A DNA stretch of 64,000 nt from Hedera helix (taxonomy: Eukaryota > Streptophyta > Magnoliopsida > Apiales > Araliaceae), in the NCBI GenBank assembly GCA_947179155.2, contig OX359265.1, forward strand, positions 55,687,040 to 55,751,039, written 5' to 3'. The first letter of the stretch is position 1. The number at the start of each line of letters is the position of its first letter. The notes under the pieces were generated by a model. That model had not been told where the DNA came from. It saw nothing but the letters and a program-made list of their open reading frames with translations, and did no database searches. Both the position numbers and the translations under genes were made by a program. Positions 48,564 to 61,389 of this stretch are shown piece after piece.

Positions 48564-49952
48564 GTGAGTAATATTTTTCAATTTCACGTATATTTTAATC
48601 GCATTCGTCACATATATGTTTTTGAGACCATTTTCCTCTGATAAATTCATGTTTATTGTGCCAATATGAACGGAGAAAGATTAGAAAAAGTATTTACTTA
48701 CTGTATTTTTTATTAATGTTTATAAGGCTTTCCTTTGGTGTTAATATGACTATTTTTTTGGATCTGTGTGTATATTTTGAGTAGACGATTAAGCTAGCTA
48801 AGTTTTATCTGTGGCTGATGGGTACGTCTGTATCGAATGGAGTATCATTCTGGTCAAATATAAGTTTGGGAATATGTATATGTATTTTGGTAAAGTGGGT
48901 CTTGAAATGATAAAATCATGATTTACGATGGAACGTAATGTTGTAGTTTCAATGTTGTCATTTGGGGCGTTAGATTTATGGATTTGCTCGAGTTTGATAC
49001 ACATATTGGCAAATGGGTTCGTGGCAAATATCATTTGAAAATAGTGTAGTAGTAACATGATTTGAGTTTACTTTTCTACACATTGTTTATGCATGAAATT
49101 AATTTGATTCGAGGTGCTTTGGGTGTTTAATGGTAGCTTGAAATCTTCACTGGGAAGGAAAATTAATGGTTTGTGGTGCTGTATTTGTGAATAAAAGATT
49201 AACAGGATGTTCATAGGAAGAGCTTTATTCTCTGTTTGTCTTAATTTGTGAAATAAGAGTCATATTAATTCTCTGCTTGCACATAGTAATTAATGTTTTG
49301 TCGACTGACTAAATTGAGTATAATTAAAATTTTAATATTAGTATTTTAAAATTTATTAAAAAGATGAGAGATAAACAAATTAGTCTTTAATTATAAATGA
49401 TAGGAGTAATATGAAAAATTAAGCATTTAATGTTTCTTTGAAATCTACAAACAACAAATAAAAAAAACAAAAATCTCTCTCTATAAGGACAAATAAAAAG
49501 GGATGGAGGGAGCATTTGTGAAATAAGAGTTGTATTTATTCTCTGTTTGTGTATTAATTCTCTGCTTGTGCTGTATTTGTGAAATAAGAGTTGAGAGTTT
49601 ATTTATTCTGTGTTTGTGCTATATTTGAAATATTATTTATTTTGCAATCTGACTCTTTTTTTTAGTGGAATGGCCTAGTAATTAATACGTGCTATGTGTT
49701 CTAGTGTGGTTCTCACTTCTCTGGTATAGTGTTTCCAATGGCGGGAGGATTGACATACGAATTTTTGATCTATATTTGTGAATCAAAAGTTAATAGGATT
49801 GTTTCTAGGGAGAGCTTTATTCTTTGTTTGTGCTAAATTTGTGAAATAAGAGCCACATTATTCTCTGTTTGTGTTGTATATGTGAAATTATTTTTTTGGT
49901 GGAACAGTGGGAGTTATTGATATCATCTGTTCTGGTGGTGTCTCTTGTATAG
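48564..49952 (+). other. Probable 5'UTR intron
   Basis: The leader ends AATCGAAG and is followed by the donor GTGAGTAAT at 48564. The likely acceptor is TTGTATAG at 49952, eight bases before ATGGCTGG. The intron contains several copies of a repeat with GTGAAATAAGAGT...TATTCTCTGTTTGTG (for example about 49208-49290, 49515-49620, 49796-49895), and a fragment of the MITE family also seen at 39646 (about 49308-49512). Confidence 0.55.
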
Positions 49953-49985
49953 TGTTTCAAATGGCTGGAGGATCAGATAAACACT

Positions 49986-50279
49986 ATGCAATCAGTGCCT
50001 ATGCCACTCCAGAGTCCAGGGTGGACAGAGTCCAAGACGGTGACCCATAGCAATGGCAAACAGGTTGATGTGCGTGAACAAATTTACCGGGCAAAGAATG
50101 AGGACAAACAGAGTGGTAGCTATGAGCGCTACACTGCCAATGACAAGGTGGTAAGTGGGGAAAGATTTGTGGAGAGGTCTAGCGACAGAGTCGGTTACAA
50201 GGACGAGCACACCAGAAGCGCTACCTTCAGGATTGGGGACAACACTGGCTACACCGAATACTACCGAGGAGAAAGTTAA
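49986..50279 (+). CDS. Small hydrophilic protein of unknown function; reading frame probably shifted at both ends
   Basis: The main frame (97 aa, from MQSVPMPLQS) is Lys/Glu/Ser-rich with ESKTVTHSNGKQVDVREQIY, SGSYERYTANDKVVSGERFV and GDNTGYTEYYRGES. It looks coding. At the 5' end, the ATG beside the splice acceptor (49961) reads MAGGSDKHYA in another frame and stops after 29 codons. At the 3' end, a third frame continues past the TAA at 50277-50279 with TEEKVKTVSYGNSKGGGKNK to a stop at 50353-50355, a Lys-rich tail that reads as a natural continuation. The simplest reading is one original ORF, 49961-50355, now carrying two frameshifts (or sequence errors). I do not recognise the family. No membrane segment or signal peptide. 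The promoter and leader look intact, so transcription is plausible. Confidence 0.5.
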   Translation: MQSVPMPLQSPGWTESKTVTHSNGKQVDVREQIYRAKNEDKQSGSYERYTANDKVVSGERFVERSSDRVGYKDEHTRSATFRIGDNTGYTEYYRGES

Positions 50280-50355
50280 GACTGTCAGTTATGGTAACAG
50301 CAAAGGCGGTGGAAAGAACAAAAAAGCTGTCTCCAACTACCCAAAATACAAGTAG

Positions 50356-52621
50356 TATTAAGTTCAGGCCCCTATTGGGAATTAATTGCATGTTCTGTTG
50401 ATTAGTACTACTAATCTACGTACCTACTAGCTAAAGAACCCTCTTTATTATCAACTATATGAAGGTTTTTATAACTCTATTCTTGGGATTCGATTATAAT
50501 GAAGTTGAAAATTAATTTCACTGGTTATTCTGTATAAATTTTTTCATTATGTTGTTATCAATACACATTTAATATGGTAAAAAAATTTATAACTTACTAG
50601 TACTATGATAAAGTTAATTTTCAACTTCACCATAACCAAATTCCTATTGTTGATAGCCATACTAATTTTGGTGGTTTTTATTGTGGATCTGAAATTTAGA
50701 TTGTGATTTTCTGATTGGTTTGACAATCTCTTTATCTAGTGTAGCCTTGTTTTGAATTTGCATTTAATGATGCAAAAAAAAGGGCTCTAGTGTTAACATT
50801 TTTCATCTTTTTACTCTTGCTCTCTAATTTTTTTCCATTTCTCCTCCCCCTTCGTACTACCTTTCTTAAATTGAATGAAGACTTGCCTGTGCACTTCCTT
50901 CGTCTGATCTTCATCATAATCTGATGCAGCTGCCCTTCTGTTAGGATTATTTTTTTTCCTTCTGGGAAAAATAAGTATTGACTAATAATATAAGATTTTT
51001 TACATTTTGGACAGAGAGTTTATTATAATCATTATTAATTCTCTGTGACGATAATACATTGTGATCATAATATTTGCTTCTTCCATCAACTTAACTCCTA
51101 AAAGCTACTAATATGCTAATGCCCCCAAGCCTTTGCTTTGGCACGTGTTACGATAACATTATACGAACTTTGGTATGTGATTATGTGGGTTTCCCTGTCC
51201 TACCTCTAATTATAAATCCTAGATTTGGAACATAGGTTGTATTAATTAGAATATAATAATAATAGAAATAAAATAAAAATTTTAAAGATTTTAGAGATGC
51301 ATCGCACATTTTAAATTATTGTGCTTTGTAACCCTCTGAATTTCTACTTGCATGTGATTAATCAGAGAAATATAATTGAATTTCTTTATTTACGCTTATT
51401 TGCTTATATTTACAATTTTGATAACATAATATTGATGCTAACGGAAAAATAGTATAACTAACAGCTTTTAGAATTATATATTAAAATTTTCAACTAAAAC
51501 TAAATGAATTTAATTGCTCTTCTTACATTGATTTTGTTACGACATATAGGAAGATTAGAAATTTGGACTTTTCTTATAGCATTATTCCAGTTTTTTTTTT
51601 GCAACATTTAATTGTTTATGTTATATTAAGCAGCAAAGTTGAGGATTTCATTAATTGTGATGCATGTCATTACTTCACCTGGATATGAAGCTGCATTGCC
51701 TCCTACACCTTTGGCGAATCCTCAAACCCAAAATCACTGCAGTTATCAATTTAACCGCAGCAGCCACATCTTTTTTTGGTTAAAAGTTCCACCCAGTTCA
51801 TCTTTAATTACCTTAACTCTTGGAGGTTTTGTCCAATAATAAAGCAAATCATAGTATCGCAACAGTTCCTGAGATGATCACACCATACAACTTTCTCAAG
51901 CTAGGCAACATAATTGTGGCAAAACATTATCATAAATGCTTAACTAAATTAGGCTACCTAGCTTTTTGAAATTTATTAGTTTAAAATGGCAGAAAATTAA
52001 ATAAATTGCTGGAATCATTTGAGGATTCTACCATTAATTAAACATGTTGGTTACTAGTAAAAAATTAGTTAATTGATTCCCTATCTCTATTCCAACCTGG
52101 AATAACAAGCCTTCAAATTTGCAATCTAATGTCTTTGTGGCTTGTGCAATGGAGTCCACCCACATGTTAACTTAATACGGATTTGGTTAGCATGGAGTTA
52201 ACTTCATGGTAAGTTAGACAATGGACCAATATAGTGTTGACACTTAAGCCGAGAGTGTTCTCTCTCTTTGCATGTCAGCACTGTATTAGTCAATTTTTCA
52301 ATTTACCATGAAATTAACTTCTTGCTAACCAAATTTACTTAATAAGGTCCCACAGAATAAGAGAGACGTTCATTTTTATTTTTTTCTTATGTAAAATCAT
52401 TTAAGTTAAATATTGGAAGACCTGAAATGAAAATGGATTCTTTAGATGCATGGAAATATAGTGAAAAACTCTGATAACAGTCATGTCCAATATACATATC
52501 TTGCAATACAATGATAATGACACAACGTACATTATTCACAAAACCCATTTATCATCATCTTCTCCATCTCCGTATGACCATGAAATAAACTTATGAATCC
52601 CGCTCCTTAATCTATATCCTG
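50356..52621. other. Spacer between the small hydrophilic gene and the MYB gene
   Basis: No gene recognised. A Lys/Arg-rich ORF on the minus strand (50732-50917) and a plus-strand ORF (51639-51839) lack supporting features. AGTTAACTTCATGGTAAGTT and its inverted near-copy (about 52196-52216 and 52308-52325) form an inverted pair. Confidence 0.45.
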
Positions 52622-54218
52622 TCACTGCGGCATATTGTATCCCAAAGCAAAATCTTGGTACAGTACTTGATCCGATTGATGAAGAACAGAAGTAGAGTCG
52701 TCCCACGAATTTGAGGCTGCAGAATTTGCGTCAAATTCATTAGACCACCAAATCATGCCGTCTGTAGAACCTTCCATTTCCTTGAAACAATCAAATTCAT
52801 CAAATCCCGATGTCACTTTGTTGTTGTTGAGAAAATCATCAACTTCAGCTTGGAATGTCTGAATTTCGGGGTTCACTTGTTGTGCATCTGATTTCGGCAC
52901 AATAGTTGAGTCGGGAATATTGAAGGCGATCGGCATGGAATTCTCCAATTCATCCATTTTTGGCTCATAGAATTCAACAGTTTGTCCTTGTCCAGGCTGA
53001 GGAATAGGCTGCATGAAAGGGTTAGAATTATCATTGAAAGATTGGAGGGTTTGGATCATCTTTTCTTGAAGGGAATTCAACTTGGGCCACAGGGCAGGAT
53101 TGTTAAAGAGAGAAAAAGGGTTTTGAAGGCTCTGAAGCTGCATGCAGAGTTGAAGCCTTTCCATTGCCGAGTTGCTCAAGGAATTATCGTCTACACCATG
53201 ATCGGCTTCTTTTGGGTCCTGACTCGAAGCTGCAGCAGATAGTCGATTGATGTGAGAGTTTTTGCGCCTTCCGAGCAACTTTTTCTTCAGCCTAGTGTTC
53301 CAGTAGTTTTTAATATCATTATCGGTTCTTCCAGGCAATTGAGCTGCAATAATGGACCACCTGAATGATATATACACAAAAAAAGTTAGCCCCCATAAAG
53401 AATTGATAGATGGTCTAAGAAAGAGGAATTTAAAACTGATCAAGGATTTAGATCTGTGTGCTGAAGCTATATATATATATATATATTCTCGAAACAAATG
53501 CAACATGGACAATAACAAAGGACAAATGAGGATATTAATATATATGTTGAAACTAAAGTCACCTGCTGCCAATACTAATATAGAGGCTGCAGATGATGTT
53601 TTCTTCTTCTTCAGAGAATCCTCCATGCTTGATGTTGGGTCTCAAGTAATTTAACCACCTTAATCTACAACTCTTTCCACATCTCTTCAACCCTGTCAAT
53701 ATGTAATTATAAATTAATACACCAATTACTTAGAAAAACTAACATATGTTTTTTTCTAAAATTTGTAATATGAATCATTCCAAACAGGAGATCTTCATTA
53801 CTAGAAAAATAGGTATACGTGACAGAACTTTTTGACAATTTTCAAAAATAATCATAATAGAAGGTGACTTTGCAAAAAATTACAAAAATATATCTTTCAC
53901 GTTTCCGTGGTCGTCAAAACCATTATGAAATACTTTCATAATTAGTGCATAATAAGTAGCAGCCTCCGTGACAATAAAAATGTTTGTTGAATTTCTATGA
54001 TGAGTTTGGGCAATTCACAAATAACCATTTTTCTAGTAGTATCTTGTGTGTGTGAGAGAGAGGATGAGGATTTTGTCGGTACCAATTTTCTGGGGAAGAG
54101 CAATCCAGTTGTTACCGGTACCATAGTTGTCAATATAAGCCTTGAGCTTTGCATCTTCTTCCGGTGACCATGGACCCTTCTTCACGTTTGCTTTGTCACA
54201 GCATGGAGCCCGACCCAT
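52622..54218 (-). CDS. R2R3-MYB transcription factor, subgroup-14-like (334 aa, 3 exons)
   Basis: Exons 54083-54218, 53563-53692 (the classic 130-nt second exon) and 52622-53360; total 1005 nt, phases consistent. Starts MGRAPCCDKANVKKGPWSPE. R2 covers about 14-65 with the Trp series (W17, W38, W58) and ends LRWLNYLRPNIKHG. R3 follows with GGFSEEEENIICSLY, SRWSIIAAQLPGRTDNDIKN and YWNTRLKKKLLGRR. The repeat sequence fits MYB36/RAX/MYB87-type proteins, which control endodermal barrier formation and axillary meristems in other plants. The divergent C-terminus has MERLQLCMQLQSLQNPFS, is Asn/Gln/Asp-rich and holds acidic-aromatic patches (GMIWWSNEFD), consistent with an activation domain. Introns are short; intron 1 carries a CACTA-like MITE. 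Which subgroup-14 member it is cannot be settled here. Confidence 0.95.
53799..54038. mobile_element. CACTA-like MITE in MYB intron 1
   Basis: Twelve-base inverted ends TACTAGAAAAAT and ATTTTTCTAGTA bound 240 bp lying wholly within intron 1. The end sequence resembles non-autonomous plant CACTA elements. The 3-bp target duplication is not clear. Confidence 0.5.
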
Positions 54219-54383
54219 ATCCGCTATCCTAATTCTTGATTTCTTTCTGATTTCTACTGTATCTGTATGTGCTAGCTCCTTCTTCTCGTCTCTCTAAATA
54301 TCTCCAGTCAACATATGAATTAATTGGAAACTATCTAGGGCTGTGTATGATTGTTGGGAAAATAATCAGCCGAAGACCAACCA

Positions 54384-54389
54384 TTTATA
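54384..54389 (-). promoter_or_regulatory. Probable TATA box of the MYB gene
   Basis: CTATAAATGG on the minus strand, about 165 bp upstream of the ATG, with a CT-rich stretch between. Confidence 0.6.
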
Positions 54390-57300
54390 GGTAACAATAG
54401 TTTGGTTGATGATGTGATGCTTAATTTTCAAGAATTAGAAAAGTCAATCATCTCTCCTCTCTATCTAGGGTTTCTGCATGTCTCTCTCTCATATTTTGGA
54501 TTTTTTTTTCTTCATATTTTATTATTAATATTATTATACATGCAACGTGACAAAAGAAGTGCAGAAATTTCTCTCATATCTTAATTCATATTAAAGATTC
54601 AATTGCCTTTTGATTTCATTAATTAGTGTATTATTCTAGCTACATGTAAAATCAAGAGAGAAACCTCCATCCTTTAAGTTTGTCGCTAACCTGCGTAAAT
54701 GGTTCCATTATTGAGATACCCTCTTTAGCTAGATTTTTTTAAAATATTAATTAAGATATAATAAAGATCATAGTAATAATAATAATAGTATAAATAAAAA
54801 CTAAAGCAGTTTGCTGCGCATTGATATTGAAATTAAAGAATTAATGACCCATCAGAACAGTGAATTTTATGTAATAAATTACAATCTTTTTGGGTTTTTA
54901 ATTAATTATATTGATTCTAACAGAGAGAGTTTTCACCCTTGCGATTGAAGGTACCAGATATTAATAATTACGATTATCAAGTTTTAACTTGCACATCATT
55001 AATTGTTATACATATGGTCGGTAAATTTATATATTTAGTTGGTGGAATTTTCTCCATTTATTATGCATTATCCAGTAAAATGGGCACAATTTGTAAACCA
55101 AATGATCGTACCTAATATGATGCATTAATTTAGAGTATATAGTTGTGTTGAACAATATGCTACAAGCTGCTTAGGACAACCAACCCACAATTATGCATGC
55201 TCCTTGCCCTACCCTTAGCAAAGCTTATCCCTCTGTTAGGAGAAAAGATTCTTGTTCCTTTCTCAATTAATTTTCTTAAGGTTTGCACAATTGCTTGTTT
55301 AGAGTTTTAGTTCCATCAGTTTTCCTTTAGTTATTACTGTACCCCGCTTGGAAATTTCGATTAGGGATAAGGCTATTATATCCTTTAAATTATAGGGCTA
55401 TAATTTTATCATATAATCAATATATAAAATTCAGAAAATGAATATTAAAGTTTGCATTATTCACACATTCATTTTTATTTTTTTACCAACTTATGTTGAG
55501 TGAAGACAACGCCACATAAAAATCCATTTAAAAGACATGCTTGGATACCTCTGTTTTAATAATATTTCAATGTTAAGCTTTAACAACTAAATTATTATTG
55601 AGAAAAAATTATTCATACAAACTTAAATACTTCATTTGTTTCAAAATAGAAATTAATATATTTAAACGACAACTTTTAAGAATATTTTTTTTTCCCCAAA
55701 CATATCGTCATTAACTAAAAATATTGCAATAGTAGTGGTATGGTAATGGTAATATTCAATCGAGAAAGATAAACATAGTAACATATTAAAAAAATTATAT
55801 TAATTTATAGTTTAAAAATAAAAATACATTTTAATCTTAACAGATTAAAAATAAAAATATATATCTAATTTTTGGCCTATTATTTTTAAGGTGGTTGTGC
55901 TTGCCCACAAAAAGGGCATAAGATGGGAGACTAAATTAACCAAAACGCCTCGCCTTTAGTTCGTACAAGTACTAAGCTATTTTAAGCCCGGAGGAAACTT
56001 CTCTCCATTCTTAATTAACTGAAAGTCCGAAACAACATATTTTAAAGCTGGCAGTGATCTTATTATTTCTTTCCCCATAAGAATTCCAATGGAAATTCAG
56101 GCACATTTTCCTGGTAGAAAAACATAAGGGATAATTCACATGATTTTTAATTCCATGTCTTGTTCAAGTAGTTCATATATAGAAAACGTAAACGTACGTA
56201 CGCGGTTGGTCGAATAATTTTAATTCTTAGCTACTCGTACTTGTCTACAAAAAAGAAATATCCATTATACATAATCTTGATTAATCCTGCTCAATTAATT
56301 GTTTCAAGTTGGCTAGCTAGAGTTTTAGATAATTTTTGAACCAGAAAAGGAGGAGAAAAAACAAAAAGGAAGGGCCTTAAGAATTCAAAAAAAAATTAAA
56401 TTAAAGGGGAGCAGTAGCAGCACTCATTGACCTTGGTTTCCTACCATAATATTTTCTTAATCAATTTTAAAGTGAAGAAACAGAGACAAATAGGTCCAGA
56501 ACCGCACTTGCATAGAAATAACCAAGGAGAAAACTATCAAATTTTCAAAAGGTACTAATAATATATATATATATATATATTTCTAATCCATCAAATGGGC
56601 TCAGATTTTTCGGAAGAAGAAAACATGCTTCCGCTTGTCTCTGTCTAAATCCTAGAATCTCGCTCTTTCTCTCTCTCCATTGACTCTGCATTACATGCAT
56701 CATCATCAAGACTAACCTCAACACTTTTATAGGAGAGTTGGTAAAGGTTTTCTTTTAACAAGATAAGCTTGAGCAGGATTGGCTACATTATACTACAATA
56801 ATATGGATTGCTTGGTGCTAACCTAATTTGAATTAATTCATCGAATCATTATTTAATTAAGAAATCTTTCTCACACCTACACACAGAGCAACAAATTAAT
56901 AGATTTAGTTAAGGTGAAGTTGGCACAAATTTTAACTTAGTAAATTTTTAATATTTTTCATTACATTGAGTAGATAAATAGTCACACAATAACACATTTT
57001 TCTATATTCAATATAATAAAAAATATTAAAAACTTATTACGCACGCATAAATTATTTGAGGAGCAATGATAACCCTGTACTTGTTTCACTCATATCTCCG
57101 TACACCTCAATTAATGAATTAATTAAAAAGTAACACTACCATTAAATTATTTAAGAAGTGAAAAAACTTTCTCATGCATGTCGAATTAAAGTGTGTAGAC
57201 TCCAAAATAGATTTCATAGGGTGAAATTTCTTTCAGTAAAAATAACATTTTCGTTTTAAGTTTGTCATAAGGTTTATAATCATTCCCAAACTTAATTGAA

Positions 57301-58892
57301 TTCCTTCCAAAGCAATAGAAGACATTAGTAACTTGTTTAAATTTACAACTTGATCATCGTTCAGAACCAATATTTGACTGTGATTCATAGAACTACATAT
57401 TTTTTTAGTTAAGAAAAATAATTTGACAATTAATCAAGCATTCCGTGGATGAGAATGATCCATTCCTGGAATATAAGTGCAAAGATCAAAAGAGCTAGCT
57501 ATGAATTAAGTAAATGCAGTATTATATACTTATATGTTTGTTTCTCTTGTGTTATATCTCTATGTACATATATATGTTTTAAGAATCAAAAAAAGAAAAA
57601 CATTAAAATATGTTTTCATTAATATATACGTGAATTAAGTCTTCATTATCAGAATTAAAGGAATTAAGGATATGAATTGATTAATTGTGCAATTGTGTAT
57701 GTAGATAATGAGGCCAGACATCTTATCCAATTAAAATTGTTGTCTTAAAAACCTAAAATTGAATCCGTCTTCCACAATATCATGGTGTTCTTAATTGAAG
57801 AAAGAGCTAAAGTTGAATCCATCTGCCCTGGTGTGTACGTAGTAGCCACTGGACCAAATATGAAGAACAATATTTTCCGCCAAGGTATAAATTAAAATGA
57901 CAAATAATTGTTGTCTTCTTATATTTATATTAATGTTACGTCAGGCAAGCATTCTCAAATTTCAAATGGTAGACCCCCCTATATTATATATTTAGAGTGT
58001 TACTCTTTTACACCATACCTTATAATCAGGTTTCTCAATAAAATTAAGATATTTGACAATTAATATTAAAGATATTTTTTCTTAATTTTAGCATTATATA
58101 ACAAACGACTAAATCCTAAACTAATGTTAATTAAATATAATAAGATTTGCAATGTTTATACGAAATTCAGTGTTCATTTGGGGCATTATAAACGATTGGT
58201 TTAAACTCTGATCAATTTTGGACTGAGAAAAATATTAGAGATATTCTCCCTTGATCCCAATTTCATGCCATTGTTGATCAGACTATACATAGAATAAAAA
58301 ATGAAAAAAATAAAATAAATTAAGAATAAGAGAAGTTTTTTTTTTGGGGCATCAAAACTTTTCTAAGTTTTAAACCAAAGATAGTAGGACATTCATAGAT
58401 GAAGTACGTGGCACGGAAGGTATATATATTGTCAAAATAATAGATTATCAGTAGTCCATATATCTATCATTAATTATTACATTAGTGTTTGTCAAAGCGA
58501 AAGGGACCCATTTCCCTTTGTATGTAGAGATCAACTTATACATTAATTAAATTCCGTCATATTTTTATGGTTGAATTGCAAAAATTTCTGAATAGATAAT
58601 TATTACTCATTCGGTACCTGCTAAAACTTGAGGACTTGAAGCCGTCAGTCATATCCTCAATGCGCATGCAATTAAACCACAAGCAGATTACCAAGAAGAG
58701 TGCTGAAAATACTACTCTCTCCATTCTAAATCAAAGATGTACTAATTTTTTTCTAATTCATTTCAAAGATAAATATATATTTTTTATTTTTCAATAAAAG
58801 TAACATGACATAAAGTGCCTAATGTATTATTAATTTTATTAGTTCTCAGTTGATTAAATCATGTCATCAATACTATATTTTTATATAATACT
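54390..58892. other. Long AT-rich intergenic region upstream of MYB
   Basis: No gene recognised. (TA)n at about 56559-56580. A MITE-like left end (CTCTCTCCATTCTAAATCAA) at about 58724. Confidence 0.45.
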
Positions 58893-59371
58893 TGTTGACG
58901 TCTGATTATGTCCGACTGTCCTGTTAGTCGTTCGAAAAAAATACTTGCATAAAAGTCCTAACAGCTTGGCCCGTCAGCGGACTCTTCCAGTGTAAGTGTT
59001 AATGAATGTTTCAAGATAGGTCAATAATGGAGGCTTAAATATTTAGTAAAATAGAATAGCATAACCGTTACCTCCATTATTGACCGGATATTTATAACAC
59101 TTACTTGATTCTTACCGGTCCTAATAGAAATGTTCCTCGAAGAAGTAATAGTTGAATAGGAAGGTAATTATCCTAACTCATTTAGGATGCATGACTCTTA
59201 CTCTAATTAGTATTAAATGTAGTAAGTAATCATTATCTGAATGGGTTTAAGAACCCTACCCAAATTTATCGGATTAAGGAGTCCTCATGAAAGACTGTCA
59301 AGTTGATGGTCCATTGAACCTAACCCAATATAAACTATCGAATCAGGGTTAACAAAATATTTATCCTAACA
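58893..59371. mobile_element. Solo LTR, family E (479 bp)
   Basis: Begins TGTTGACGTCTGATTATG and ends TTATCCTAACA, flanked by an exact 5-bp duplication ATACT (58888-58892 and 59372-59376). Contains an internal stem, GGTCAATAATGGAGG (about 59021) against CCTCCATTATTGACC (about 59080). The small size and TGTTG start fit a Copia-type or TRIM-like LTR (inference). Confidence 0.82.
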
Positions 59372-59657
59372 ATACTAAAAATAAATTTAAAAATTTTGAA
59401 TGATAGTTATCTCTAATTTTTTTAACCAACAGAGTATAATCACTTTGCGAAGTCCATGCTCTATCATCTCCATAGCTACACGAATCCCAAAGAAAAACTT
59501 AATTAATTACATAAATTTATGTTTAAAGTGAAAGTATACTACAGTATTAATTCGATTCAGGAGGGAGAAAAAGGTTGCCCCTCGTCACTAGGGTAGACCA
59601 AGATGTCAATAAGTTCAATTAAAGAATCATTACACACAATAATGTATCTAGATGATT

Positions 59658-59659
<2 letters not shown>

Positions 59660-59705
<46 letters not shown>
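59660..59705. repeat. (TA)n microsatellite
   Basis: Uninterrupted TA run directly beside the MITE starting at about 59707. Confidence 0.9.
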
Positions 59706-59706
<1 letters not shown>

Positions 59707-59707
<1 letters not shown>

Positions 59708-60078
59708 AGAATGATTCATAACTAAAAAAAAATAAGAATTATTTTTTATTCAACACAATCTTATCCGTTCGTTGTAATATCTAATAGTTTAGATAAAAAC
59801 ATACTACAAAATTGTTTGTAGCACTATCGTATAATTGTTTTGCGGTATATGACCCATAAAAAAAATTCTCCATAATTAATACCTCTTAGATACAAAAAAA
59901 ATAAAATTTAAGGGTACTGCAAAATTATTTTGTGGTACCCTTAATTTTTTTTTTGTGCATATGAGAGATATATATTATGCAGTATGCTCATATCTAAGCT
60001 ATTAAATATTGCAATAGACGAATAAGATTTTGCTACATAATAAATAGCTCCCACTCCCATTTGACTATGGATCATTCA
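59707..60078. mobile_element. Foldback MITE
   Basis: Left end GAGAATGATTCATAAC is complementary to GACTATGGATCATTC at the right. Pairing continues with CAATCTTATCCGTTCGTTGT/AATAGACGAATAAGATTTTG and TAATATCTAATAGTTTAGAT/ATCTAAGCTATTAAATATTG. The centre has a hairpin, AAGGGTACTGCAAAAT / ATTTTGTGGTACCCTT (59919-59952). No ORF. Confidence 0.65.
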
Positions 60079-60657
60079 CTTACAAGTGTGTGTGTGTGTG
60101 ATTCCTTTTTTTAGACCCTAATGACTTGAATTTTTCTTCAAAATATTGTTAACTAATACATAGTAGTATCCATATACACATCAACCTGTAGCTATCTCCA
60201 CATGCACTTTATGTAAGTTAATACCAGGTATGCTACAAACAGACGCAGTTGCTGAGCTCAAATTCAGGCCTAATCACTCGACCCCTTCAAGTTGTTTCGA
60301 CAATTGTCAACTCTTTCTTTGAACAAACCCACCACCTTTTTAGCATCCAAGAAATTGACTTGCGCCTTATCACTTGCAACTTTCCTTTCCTTTTCATTCT
60401 TTTTTGGAGGGTTAGTAAGGAAACTTCGGATTTCCGTTATTTAAATTGTCCAATTACTAATGACCAATTGTCCAATGACATATCAGCTGTCTACAAAACA
60501 TTGAAATTTAACATAATAATTTAAAGGAATATGACATGTCACCCTATAATATCACAACTTTAATCCTCCATCTTTAATCAACTCATCTCTCTTCAAATCG
60601 GATAAAAAAGACATTACGCAAATATGGTAGATTTTTGGTAGAATTCTCTAAATGGTA

Positions 60658-60897
60658 CTTCCTCCTTCTATTTTTAATTGACGTTTTAAGATTATATATA
60701 TAAATTAAAAAATATAATTAATAAATTAAGTATAAAATTTTAATATTAATTTTCTAATTTTTTTTTAAAAAGACGAGAGATAAACAAATTAGTATGAAAA
60801 ATTAAGTATTTAATATTTTTTTAAAATTTATAAAAAACAAATAAAAAAGAATAATTTTTTTTTAAAAAAGATAAATAAAAAGGAAGGGAGAGAATAT
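60658..60897. mobile_element. Stowaway-like MITE
   Basis: CTTCCTCCTTCTATTTTTAA at the left faces AAAGGAAGGGAGAG at the right, with TA before the left end. The interior resembles the elements at 39646 and 49308. Confidence 0.5.
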
Positions 60898-61389
60898 ATC
60901 TAATATTATGTTTTAAGTAGAAAAAAAAAAGGTTAATTGAGTTGAAATAAGGGCATTACCAATCGTATCGCTATTCCCAAATAATAGCAGTCAGTAGGTA
61001 ATTTTATAAGAAACCGACTGGCACGCGTAGAAATCATATGGTACTGGTACGTGGGTAGTTTGACCTAAGGATAAAAAGTCAATGGAAAGTGTATTAGGTG
61101 TCTAGAGAGAGAATGAATTAGGAGGGAGTAATGGTGTCATGGAATTTGACCTTGGGATGTTTATTGTACCAAGTAGGTAATGACATTTCCTCTCCGATAC
61201 CTTAATTAATTACACACATTTTAATAAACAAGCACGCTTAACCGAAATAAATGGCATTTCATGGAGAGAAAGGGAATAAAGTCAGCGAGGTGTTTGAAAA
61301 ATCTACTACTTAATTCTTGGCGTAATATTTGTTCTAAATTCTTCATGCATGTCTTGCTTGCTATTATTATTATTATTATTATTATTGTA

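Noticed and set aside
52622..53626. Single 334-codon minus-strand ORF at the MYB gene read as one exon
   Set aside because: Its N-terminal part is intron 2 plus out-of-frame exon 2. The three-exon model restores the full R2R3 domain.
52982..53654. Plus-strand ORFs opposite the MYB gene
   Set aside because: Antisense shadows of MYB exons 2 and 3.
60249..60524. 91-aa ORF (plus strand)
   Set aside because: No recognisable family, no promoter signals, hydrophobic residues scattered as in random AT-rich sequence.
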